Assembly (NCBI GenBank): GCA_016933615.1
Contig: JAFGAO010000272.1
Coordinates: 1-34,229 of the forward strand
Direction: 5' to 3'
From: Acidobacteriota bacterium
GTDB lineage: Bacteria > Acidobacteriota > UBA6911
Length of the DNA: 34,229 nt
In this document: one piece after another, positions 8,837 through 16,673 of the stretch
Position numbering within the stretch: position 1 is the stretch's first letter
Layout: each line of letters opens with the position of its first letter
Made by a program: the position numbers and the translations under genes
Notes under the pieces: model-generated
What the model was told of the DNA's origin: nothing
The model's database searches: none
Seen by the model: only the letters and a program-made list of their open reading frames with translations

Positions 8837-8857
8837 TCCCGCCTGGCGCTGGCGGGA
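8837..8857. terminator. possible bidirectional terminator between convergent genes
   Basis: A 7-bp stem (TCCCGCC/GGCGGGA) with a 7-nt loop sits in the 109-nt gap between the convergent ADC-family and selenoprotein 1 genes. Short A/T runs flank it, but neither side has a strong T-tract. Confidence 0.35.
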
Positions 8858-8909
8858 AAACGCCTCGCCTTTCAGGCCCGGTCGATCAAAGACGGCCGTC
8901 AGACGGGCA

Positions 8910-10703
8910 TCAATGGCTTCTGCCGATGATGCATAGTTCGTCCTCACACTCCCTGTATACGGGCATGCGGAGCGGCTTTTCATCAAGCCTGACCCCTTCT
9001 TCGGGGATCCACTCGTCTACGGAGGCGGTTTTGTAATAGGTATAATCGGTCGACTGCCAGATGGGATTGGTTTCGCCGCCCACAACCACGAAGTTGATGC
9101 CGTCCGGATTCGGTTTGAAGAAACCGGATCCCGACTGTCCCGCCAGCCACTGGCTCAGCCTGCCCGGATCATTCCAGCCTTCGTCCTTCAGGGACTTCGC
9201 CGCCAGCGGGTCCACTACGAAAGTGCAGTTTCCCATCATCCCGGAGGATCTCATTTTCTGCAGCAATGCGTCCGCCCCGCCCATTCCGAGGGTCGAGACG
9301 TTCCAGCCGCGGAAAATACTGACGGCGCTTTCGGAGGCTTTGAACCCTTTGCGCACGTGGAACGGTTCCCAGGGGCTCTTTTTTTCGTTTTCGGCGCAGC
9401 ACTGGTTTGTAAAACTCAGACCGTTGCCGATAGTGGCCATGTAGGTGTCGCCCGCGCGCGCGTTGCCGAAGTTGATGCTCATAAGGGTCCAGGCCCGGCC
9501 GATGACGGAATTGGCGTAGTTGAACGGGCCCATCGCGCCGACGCCGCCGTTCATGCCGATGGTTTCGGCAATCGGACCGCTGACCACCACCATGCTCCCG
9601 TAGGATCCCGTCGAACTGGGAATGGAGGGGTGCCGGGTCGAAGCGATCGCCAGGATGACCGGCAGATGTTCCGGCCTGGCGCCGGCCATGACGGCGTTGG
9701 CGGCCACCTTTTCCACGGTGTACTCGCGCATTTCCTCATGCGTTGTGACCGACATCATGCCGACCACTTCCCCGGGATCGCGGCCGGTCCCCGTAAGCAT
9801 TTCGGCGACTCTTTCCTCCGTCGGCAATACGATGGGCAACCCGTCGGTCCAGCCGTTTTCCAGGAACAGCCGGTGAAGATTCGCCTCCGAGTCCGGCTCC
9901 AGCAGGCGCGGCCTTCTGGGCCTTTCGGGTATTTCGGGATTCGCCTCCGCTTCGGTCAAGGGCTTCGTGAGCGCGTCGATGATTTCCGTCATCAGCGGCC
10001 GGCCGGTTACGGGATCGCTGCCCCGTATGTATTTACGGAGAGTTTCCCTGGGAACCCAGCCGACAGGGTAGGGGGGGAAGGTCCAGCGCAGGTTCATCCC
10101 GTGGGAGGCCCCGTCGCGCAGGACGTATTCCGCGAACCGCGCAGTGGCGACGGGTGCCGTGGGAACGCCGTAGTCGCCTTCCATGATGCGGGAGAATTCG
10201 GCGACACTCGCCGAACAGCCGTCTCACCCGCCGACGCCGAAGACCACGCCGTCCGCTTTTTCCTTAAGCTCGGGCCAGAGTTCGGGGCTGTCCTCGAAGG
10301 CACTGTGGCTCTTTATGTGGATCACCGTTTTGACGGAAGGCATATTTTCACCGAACCACTTCTGCATTTCCTCGAAGAACTCTTTGCTGCCGGCGAAACC
10401 GACATCCACGAGGTAAATCGTCCTGTTGTCCAGGCTGTCCAGCCTGGGAGCCATCCGGAGCGGGACCAGTTCATCCCGGGACAGCGTGGGCTGCGTTTCG
10501 GGATTGCGGTTGGCCAGAATGCCCGCGCCGGCTGCGGCCACCCGGCCGAAGATTCCGCAAGGCTGCCCCCTGGGATCCAGAACCGTCAGTTCCGGCCCCG
10601 GGGATCCGGACGTGCGCCCGCAACCCGCACAGGATGCCAGGATGACCGCGCCGGCGATCAGCCGGGCCGAATGGATTTTGGAAAGAAAATGGAATGCGCG
10701 CAT
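8910..10703 (-). CDS. UGSC-family selenoprotein 1, exported lipoprotein (in-frame TGA read as Sec160)
   Basis: Read through one TGA, this is a single 597-residue protein; read conventionally it breaks into a 159-residue and a 424-residue frame that are exactly in phase. The site reads GVGG-U-DGCSAS, giving a Sec-x-x-Cys redox pair at the place where the family has UGSC. The N-terminus is a signal ending in a perfect lipobox (L22-A23-S24-C25), so the protein should be anchored outside the cytoplasmic membrane. After the Sec domain comes a roughly 330-residue domain with WTDGLPIVLPTEERV and VSGPIAETIGMNGG, shared with selenoprotein 2. Biochemical function is unknown; a redox role is inferred. 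It is last in the six-gene operon, 64 nt after the XDH large subunit, with GAGAGG before ATG 10703. A simple nonsense mutation is unlikely given the SECIS-like hairpin. Confidence 0.88.
10197..10215 (-). promoter_or_regulatory. candidate bacterial SECIS element of selenoprotein 1
   Basis: Eight nucleotides after the TGA, the mRNA has a perfect 8-bp stem (UUCGGCGA/UCGCCGAA) closed by a 3-nt loop GUG. The apical loop begins 16 nt after the UGA and its first base is G. This fits the general bacterial SECIS pattern: a short stem-loop inside the coding region just 3' of the UGA with a G in the first two loop bases, recognised by SelB. Confidence 0.75.
10224..10226 (-). other. in-frame TGA, proposed selenocysteine codon
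   Basis: TGA between GGG (Gly) and GAC (Asp) in the selenoprotein 1 frame. TGA also serves as a normal stop in this window (for example at the end of the genes at 7762 and 19671), so a changed genetic code does not explain it. Confidence 0.85.
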
Positions 10704-10767
10704 ATTTTTCCCTCTCTGGTTTACGCTCTCCGGTGATTTTCATCCCAGGTCGGATACTTGAAGAGGA

Positions 10768-13122
10768 TTATATCTTCCCCAGCGCCTTCAGGACCTTGTC
10801 CGGGGTGACGGGAAAGTCGGTGATCCATTTGCCGGTCGCGTTGTAAACCGCGCCGGCCAGGATGGTGGCGGTCACGGCTCCCAGGCTTTCCCCGACCCCG
10901 ATGGCTCCATAGGGCGCGTACCCCAGGCCGCTTTCCACGATGCGCTGGTGCATGGGCCCGGTGATATCGTTGAACGAGAACCATTTGTAGTCAACAAGAT
11001 TGTCGTTGAGAACGACGCCGGTGTCCGGGTCGTAAACTTTGCAGTCCTGGCGGCCGTGGCTCAAGCCCATGTACGAGCCGCCGTACTGCTGGGCGTTGAC
11101 CCCTTCGGGGTCAAAGCATTTGCCTACATCGTTGGAGTTGACGACGGTCTTGATCTCGATCTCGCCGGTATCCGGGTCGACTTCCACCTCCACCCAGGTG
11201 GCCTGCCTGCCCATATGGTAGATCTCCTCGTGGTGCATTTCGGCGCCGCTCGAGGCGATGAACGGCTGGTAGTGCTGCCAGTTGTAGCCTGCCACCTCCT
11301 GGAGCGTTTTCCGGTTGCCCGGCCTGGCTTTCTCGAATACGACGCTGTCCTTGATATCCAGGTCTTCGGGCCTGCAGCCGGGGAACTGGGCCGGGACGTC
11401 CACCACATCGGGTTCGGTGCCGGTCCGGGTCGGGGTCGTGCACTGAGCCAGGATGAGAGCCCTGATTTTTCGCGCCGCGTCCACCGCCATCGGCAGGGTT
11501 CGCACCAGGCCGGCCGATCCTTCTCCGGCAGCCGTGTCCAGGCCGGTGTCGTCGAAGGGCCTGAATTCGACGTCTTCGTACCGGACCCCTATTTCATCGG
11601 CGACCACGCGGCAGATGGTGCTCTCGTGGTTCCAGCCGCCGTCGGCGTGCCGGGCCAGGATCCTCACCAGGGGAGTCTGCCGCTGGATATTGATTCCCAT
11701 CTGAAACGCCTGGAAGTAACGGTTCGGGTCGGGCGACCAGGCAATGCTGTGCGCCATCGCCGCTCCGTGCAGCTTGCCGTTAGGCAGCATCCTGGCCCCG
11801 GGGGCGTGGTATTTCCCGTCCCAGCCGAAAGCTTCCTTTCCCGCTTGAAGCACCGCATCCAGAGAATCCGCCATGGGAAATCCCCTGGGCTTCTTGACAT
11901 TTTCATCCACCCAGGATATCGGGCGGCCGCGGCAGCCGTCGTTTCTGACGGCCACGACGTGCGGGTCCAGCCCGGTCTCGGCCGCGACGCGGAAAAATAC
12001 GTTGTTCCACAGGCCGCATGCCCTCATGCCGTGCCGGTAGCAGATCGACGCCGGGCGGTTGATGTACGGGATTTCAGTGTAGCCGTAAAGATTGGGGATC
12101 GATGTTCCTTCCCAAAGCTTGCCGTGCACCTCCGCGGACGCCCGCACGGACCTGTCTTCGACGGCCAGGATGGTGCCGTCATTCCTGAACCCGACCTTGA
12201 TGTTGTGCACTCCGTGCTCGTATCCGCCCGCGTGGAAATAGCTTTCGTCGTACAGGAGTTTGACCGGCTTTTTGGTCCTCTGGGCAAAGATGCATGCCAT
12301 GATCGGGAACCAGCTGTTGTAGACGATCCAGTTCTCATAGCCGAACTGCGCGCCCTGGTAGAGAGAATGCACATGAATGTGGAGGTGATTGCCGAAGTAC
12401 CTTGCGAGGACGACCTGCGTGCGCATGGGAATCTGGTTATGCGCCCAGACCTCGAGGTATTCCCCCCGCAACACGGCCACACAGCTCAGGGCTTCCACGC
12501 CCGCGACGGTAGTTTCGTCTTCGCTCCATCGGAATTCGACAACACGGTCGGATTCCGCGAATCCTTTTTCCACGTCGCCGTGCACTTCATAGCCCTCGAA
12601 TAACCGGCTCCCGCTGTACCGTATGTTTGTCTCCGGATAAAGTTCAGGCTGCAAAATGACGGCGTCGGGGGCGACGGCTTTCTCCGGGTCGAGCTCGAAA
12701 GGCAGGATCTCCCAGTCAATTTCGGCAAGCTTCATGGCTTCGTCGCAGATCCGCGGGCTGTCGGCACAGACGGCGAACCCCGTGGGCTCTCCCGCCCAGT
12801 TCGCTTCCTGAGCCAGCAGCTGTTCGGTCTGATGGCTGAAAATCCACATGGTGAAGTTTTCCCACCGGACATCCGTAAACCATTTGTCATCGTACCGGAA
12901 GACCGCTTTGACCCCGGGGCAGGCTTCGACCGCCCGGGTATCCAGATTCCTGATCCTGGCATGAGGATAGGGGGACAAATACATCTTGGCGTAGAGCATG
13001 CCCGGCAGGTACACGTCCCTCGTGTACAGGCCCGTTCCGCTGGCTTTTTCATAACCGTCTTTGCGGCGCAGCCCTCTTTTCCCGATGGCATTGAAGGAAT
13101 TGCGTGTAGTATAGGCCGGCAC
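10768..13122 (-). CDS. xanthine dehydrogenase/aldehyde oxidase family molybdenum subunit
   Basis: A 784-residue molybdenum-cofactor subunit of the molybdenum hydroxylase family. It shows the N-terminal hammerhead region (KASGTGLYTRDVYLPGMLYAK), pterin-contact segments, and the C-terminal IGVGES motif whose Glu745 corresponds to the catalytic glutamate. The usual GGGFGGK segment is altered to YQGAQFGYENW, so substrate or cofactor contacts may differ. There is no signal peptide; export would depend on the Tat signal of the partner subunit. No FAD subunit is present, unlike three-part XDH or CO dehydrogenase. The start is GTG 13122, directly after the TAA of the 2Fe-2S gene, with GGAGGAAAG spanning the junction, so translation is probably coupled. 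The substrate is unknown. Confidence 0.88.
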   Translation of the reverse strand: MPAYTTRNSFNAIGKRGLRRKDGYEKASGTGLYTRDVYLPGMLYAKMYLSPYPHARIRNLDTRAVEACPGVKAVFRYDDKWFTDVRWENFTMWIFSHQTEQLLAQEANWAGEPTGFAVCADSPRICDEAMKLAEIDWEILPFELDPEKAVAPDAVILQPELYPETNIRYSGSRLFEGYEVHGDVEKGFAESDRVVEFRWSEDETTVAGVEALSCVAVLRGEYLEVWAHNQIPMRTQVVLARYFGNHLHIHVHSLYQGAQFGYENWIVYNSWFPIMACIFAQRTKKPVKLLYDESYFHAGGYEHGVHNIKVGFRNDGTILAVEDRSVRASAEVHGKLWEGTSIPNLYGYTEIPYINRPASICYRHGMRACGLWNNVFFRVAAETGLDPHVVAVRNDGCRGRPISWVDENVKKPRGFPMADSLDAVLQAGKEAFGWDGKYHAPGARMLPNGKLHGAAMAHSIAWSPDPNRYFQAFQMGINIQRQTPLVRILARHADGGWNHESTICRVVADEIGVRYEDVEFRPFDDTGLDTAAGEGSAGLVRTLPMAVDAARKIRALILAQCTTPTRTGTEPDVVDVPAQFPGCRPEDLDIKDSVVFEKARPGNRKTLQEVAGYNWQHYQPFIASSGAEMHHEEIYHMGRQATWVEVEVDPDTGEIEIKTVVNSNDVGKCFDPEGVNAQQYGGSYMGLSHGRQDCKVYDPDTGVVLNDNLVDYKWFSFNDITGPMHQRIVESGLGYAPYGAIGVGESLGAVTATILAGAVYNATGKWITDFPVTPDKVLKALGKI

Positions 13123-13797
13123 TTACTTTCCTCCATTGAGAGCGCGGGCTGCCTGCCGTACGGCCGGGATATGCCGTATGTAAGTTGCGCACCGGCACAG
13201 GTTGCCGCCCAGGGCTTCCCGGATGTCGGCTTCCGTCGGATCAGGATTCCGGTCCAGCAGGGCTTTGGAAGTACAGATAAAACCTGGGGTGCAGTAGCCG
13301 CACTGCATGCAGTAATTCATGATATAGGCTTCGATCAGCGGGTGCCCGGAAAGGGCAATGCCCTCGGCTGTTTCTATTTTGCTGCCGTTGCACTCGACGG
13401 CGAGAGTCAGGCAGGAGAGAATCGGCCTGCCGTCCAGTATCACGGTGCACGACCCGCAGGCGCCGTGGCCCAGGCACATGTCCTTGATGGACAGGCAGCC
13501 CAGTTTTTCGCGCAGGCAGTCGCGCAGCGACTCTTCAGGCTCCACTCCAACCTCGTAGTCTTCGCCGTTTACGTTGAGTTTTATTTTTGGGGGCGCCCCT
13601 GCGGCGGCCGCCGCGACCCTGGCGGCCGGCAGGTCCGAAGCGGCGCCGGCGTCAACGGGAGATACTCCGGTGATGGGGCCTGCCATGGATGCGCCGGCAA
13701 TCAAACCGGCGTCCCTCAGAAATTCCCGGCGGGACAGGACGCCGGAAGATTCTTTGGGCCTCGGTTTTTCGGGGCGCCTGTCTTCTTCTTTCGGCAT
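13123..13797 (-). CDS. Tat-exported 2Fe-2S subunit of the molybdenum hydroxylase
   Basis: A 224-residue electron-transfer subunit. It has a twin-arginine signal (SRREFLRDAG, near residues 22-31) followed by a hydrophobic stretch, then the plant-type 2Fe-2S site (CLGHGACGSC plus a later Cys) and the second, all-helical 2Fe-2S site (CMQCGYC and CRC). Family members without a Tat signal are cytoplasmic; here the signal predicts periplasmic assembly, carrying the large subunit along. AAAGGAAAG precedes ATG 13797. The gene lies 51 nt after the 4Fe-4S gene and abuts the large-subunit gene. Confidence 0.9.
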   Translation of the reverse strand: MPKEEDRRPEKPRPKESSGVLSRREFLRDAGLIAGASMAGPITGVSPVDAGAASDLPAARVAAAAAGAPPKIKLNVNGEDYEVGVEPEESLRDCLREKLGCLSIKDMCLGHGACGSCTVILDGRPILSCLTLAVECNGSKIETAEGIALSGHPLIEAYIMNYCMQCGYCTPGFICTSKALLDRNPDPTEADIREALGGNLCRCATYIRHIPAVRQAARALNGGK

Positions 13798-13848
13798 GCT
13801 GCTTTCCTTTCAAGGCTGCAAATGCGGGCCCGCGATGGAAACCGGACC

Positions 13849-14394
13849 CTACCCCGCGATCCAGACGGACGGATCGGACGCGGCAACCAGCCTGCGGGCT
13901 GCCTTCTTGGCCGCCAACTCGGATAACTCCTCCATGGTCCCGGCGCGCAGCGCCTTCGGCGGGCAGCTCTCCACGCATGCCGGCTGCTGTCCTTTTTCGA
14001 CCCTGTCCAGGCAGTAGTTGCATTTCTGCATGGTCCCGTCCTCGCCGTACTGCGGCACTCCGAACGGGCAGGCGGAGGCGCAGGCGTGGCAGCCGATGCA
14101 GCGGTCCCTGTCCACGATCACGATGCCGTCCCCGGCGCGCTTGCGGATCGCGTTCGCCGGGCACACCTGGATGCAGGCCGGCTTCCCGCAGTGCATGCAG
14201 GAGAGCGAGACGCTGACGATTCGGGCGTCGGGCCAGGCTCCGGACTCGACCGTAGTGACCCGGCGCCAGCGGGGGCCCTGCGTGCCGGGTTCCGCCGTCG
14301 CCGCCGGCGGGATATGGTTCCAGTTCTTGCAGGCGGCCGTGCAGGTATAGCATCCCATGCAAACGGTCAAATCGATGTAGAAGCCTCTTTGCAT
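13849..14394 (-). CDS. DmsB/PsrB-type 4Fe-4S ferredoxin subunit
   Basis: A 181-residue protein with four cysteine clusters typical of DMSO-reductase electron-transfer subunits: CMGCYTCTAAC, CMHCGKPAC, CIGCHACASAC and CNYC with following cysteines, predicting up to four 4Fe-4S clusters. It has no signal peptide, so co-export with the Tat-bearing catalytic subunit is inferred. No DmsC/NrfD membrane anchor gene lies in the operon, so how electrons leave is open. The ribosome site overlaps the stop of the preceding gene (TAGGAGGACGGGATG), indicating tight coupling. Confidence 0.9.
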   Translation of the reverse strand: MQRGFYIDLTVCMGCYTCTAACKNWNHIPPAATAEPGTQGPRWRRVTTVESGAWPDARIVSVSLSCMHCGKPACIQVCPANAIRKRAGDGIVIVDRDRCIGCHACASACPFGVPQYGEDGTMQKCNYCLDRVEKGQQPACVESCPPKALRAGTMEELSELAAKKAARRLVAASDPSVWIAG

Positions 14395-14403
14395 CCCGTC
14401 CTC

Positions 14404-16572
14404 CTATGCCTTCCTCACCTGGCAGAGCTGGGACTTGAAAGCCGGGAAACCCGATATCGGATCCAGGGTTCTTGCCGTAATTGTATTGACGTCGGCCTGG
14501 GGCCAGCCGTGATATACGTGAACCACTCCCGGCTGGGCTAAATGGGTGATGTTTGCCTTGACCGTGATGCCGCCTGCCGAAGTCTCGACGACGGCATCCT
14601 CTCCCTGTTGGATCCCGCGCGCCCGGGCGTCTATAGGATGGATGTCCACTTTGGGATCGGGCTGGAGCTCCCGCAGGCGCGGGTTGTTCCGGTGGCGCGA
14701 GTGCGTGTACATCGGTTCCCGCGACCCGGTGTTGAATATCAGGGGATATTTCCCGGCCATTTGAGGCGCCGCCACCGGTCCCTCCGGCGGTTCCCGGTAC
14801 ACGGGCAACCCGTCAAAGCCGGCCTTTTCCAGAACGGCGGATTTCAGCTCGAACTTGCCGGAAGGCGTTTTGAACCCGGGCTTGCCGGACTGCGGCTTGC
14901 CCGGAGGAATCACCATGCCCTTGGGCTCTTTCATCAGGTCGGCCGCTTGAATGCCCAGCGGTTCGAGCTGCCAGTCCAGGGTGGCTAGGATATCCCCGTT
15001 CCAGAAATCCGCTCCCATGCCCATATGTTTCGCCAGGTCCCACATCCACTCCATATCGCCCCGCGCCTCGCCGATGGGCCGTACCACGGGCTGAGGAAGG
15101 AATACGGTTCTTTCGGCGATGGCGATGGGGCCCAGCCTCTCGAGCGAGGTCGCTGCCGGCAGCGCGATATCCATCAATTCCATGGTGGGGGTCAGCCAGA
15201 AATCCGCTCCGGCGGCAAACTCCATGTCGCGGATCGCCTTGGAGTACAGATGGTCCTGGGGCCACATGCGGTAATTGCAGCCCACGAACAGGCCTGCCCG
15301 GAGAGTGCCTTCCCCGACATATTCGGGCAGCCGGTTGACCTGAATCTCCTGCACGAACTGCTCCCAAACGGGGAAGTCCTTGAGATCGGCGCGCTTGTCC
15401 CGCAGCGGCGGAAGCAGCGTTTTCCAATCGGTGATGTCGCGAAATGACAGCGGCGGAATGGACGGCTCCATTCCGGGCACCGCGACGGTGCCGGTCAGCG
15501 CGGTCATGGCCGAAATGGCGCGGTGGTTCTGGCAGCCGTTCCAGTGGTGTACGGTCGATGCGGCGCTCGTTATCCATCCGGTGGGCAAATTCGAAGCATA
15601 CATCCGGGCGGCGGCGACCAGTTTGCCCGCCGCAACGCCCGTGATGGTCTCCACCTTCTCGGGAGTAAATTGCTGTACGTAATCCCGGAAATCCTCGAAT
15701 CCGCGGGTCCAGTCGCGCACGAAATCCTCATCGTACAGCCCTTCATTGATAATGACGCGGGCCATGCCCAGTGCCAGCGCGCCGTCGGTGCCGGGGCGCA
15801 GCTGCAGGTGGATGTCGGCCAATTTCGTGGTGGGCGCAAGCCGGGGGTCCACATCGATGATTTTGACGCCCCGCTCTTTGGCCTGGACGAGTCTTTCCAT
15901 CTCGCAGGCCATGGCCCATGCCGGGTTTTGCGCCCAGAGGATCACGGCCCTGGTATCCGGCGTCAAACCGGCGCTGCCCGCCCCGTTGAGGCTGGTTGCC
16001 AGAACCGTAGCCCGGTGGCAAACGGAGCTTTCCGTCCCGTAATTGGGGGAGCCGAATTTCAGCGCCAGGCGCTGCAGATTGGGGCGCACCGCATCCTTGG
16101 GGTCGCCGGCATAGAACAGGACTTTCTCGGCGCCGTACTTGCGGCGGATCCCGTCAAGCCTTTCGGCAATCGTATCCAGGGCCTCGTCCCAGGAGATGCG
16201 CTGCCAGGCGGCGCGGGCGCTTCCCTTGGGATTGGTGCGCTTCATGGGATACTGGAGCCGGTCCGGATGGTACAACTGCAAAAGTATGGATTGCCCTTTG
16301 ACGCAAATCGGGCCCCGGGGATAGTCCCTGAACGGCTGCACGCGCGTGGCCCGGCCCTCTTTGACCAGGACTTCGATGCCGCAGCGCCCGATGCAGCACA
16401 TGTCGCAGATGCTGCGCCGGATTTCCTCCCCGGCGGCGATTTCGGTTTCCGCGGCGCGGACCGTGGACGCTCCGGGCAAAAGACCCGCCCCGGCCGCGCC
16501 CAGCACGCCGGAAGCCTTCAGAAAGGTTCTCCGGTCCAGTCTGCGGCCCGGGATGAATGGCTTGTGCCGCAT
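14404..16572 (-). CDS. Tat-exported DMSO-reductase-family molybdopterin oxidoreductase catalytic subunit
   Basis: A 722-residue molybdo- or tungsto-enzyme. A twin-arginine signal (DRRTFLKASG, near 13-22) is followed by the 4Fe-4S site (Cys56, 59/60, 64 and 90). SSVCH places Cys185 as the probable metal ligand, as in the polysulfide/thiosulfate reductase and acetylene hydratase side of the family. The C-terminal cofactor domain (FNTGSREPMYTHS) is present. Pairing with the DmsB-like subunit is typical. Substrate cannot be told: sulfur compounds, arsenicals, or a hydroxylation/transhydroxylation of an aromatic are all possible. AAGGAGG lies 9 nt before ATG 16572. It is the second gene of the operon, 101 nt after selenoprotein 2. 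Confidence 0.88.
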   Translation of the reverse strand: MRHKPFIPGRRLDRRTFLKASGVLGAAGAGLLPGASTVRAAETEIAAGEEIRRSICDMCCIGRCGIEVLVKEGRATRVQPFRDYPRGPICVKGQSILLQLYHPDRLQYPMKRTNPKGSARAAWQRISWDEALDTIAERLDGIRRKYGAEKVLFYAGDPKDAVRPNLQRLALKFGSPNYGTESSVCHRATVLATSLNGAGSAGLTPDTRAVILWAQNPAWAMACEMERLVQAKERGVKIIDVDPRLAPTTKLADIHLQLRPGTDGALALGMARVIINEGLYDEDFVRDWTRGFEDFRDYVQQFTPEKVETITGVAAGKLVAAARMYASNLPTGWITSAASTVHHWNGCQNHRAISAMTALTGTVAVPGMEPSIPPLSFRDITDWKTLLPPLRDKRADLKDFPVWEQFVQEIQVNRLPEYVGEGTLRAGLFVGCNYRMWPQDHLYSKAIRDMEFAAGADFWLTPTMELMDIALPAATSLERLGPIAIAERTVFLPQPVVRPIGEARGDMEWMWDLAKHMGMGADFWNGDILATLDWQLEPLGIQAADLMKEPKGMVIPPGKPQSGKPGFKTPSGKFELKSAVLEKAGFDGLPVYREPPEGPVAAPQMAGKYPLIFNTGSREPMYTHSRHRNNPRLRELQPDPKVDIHPIDARARGIQQGEDAVVETSAGGITVKANITHLAQPGVVHVYHGWPQADVNTITARTLDPISGFPAFKSQLCQVRKA

Positions 16573-16673
16573 GGTGTATTGCCTCCTTGCGTTGCCTGTT
16601 GCGCCGGCGGGCGCACGGAAGAGGAAAAGGGCCGAGGCCCCCCCTCTCCCTTATCGCGCATCTCAAAGGGGCG

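Noticed and set aside
10224-10226. Nonsense mutation or split gene at the selenoprotein 1 TGA
   Set aside because: Frames on both sides are one family protein, the second half has no ribosome site, the TGA sits at the family's UGSC column, and a SECIS-like stem follows. The paralog shows the same.
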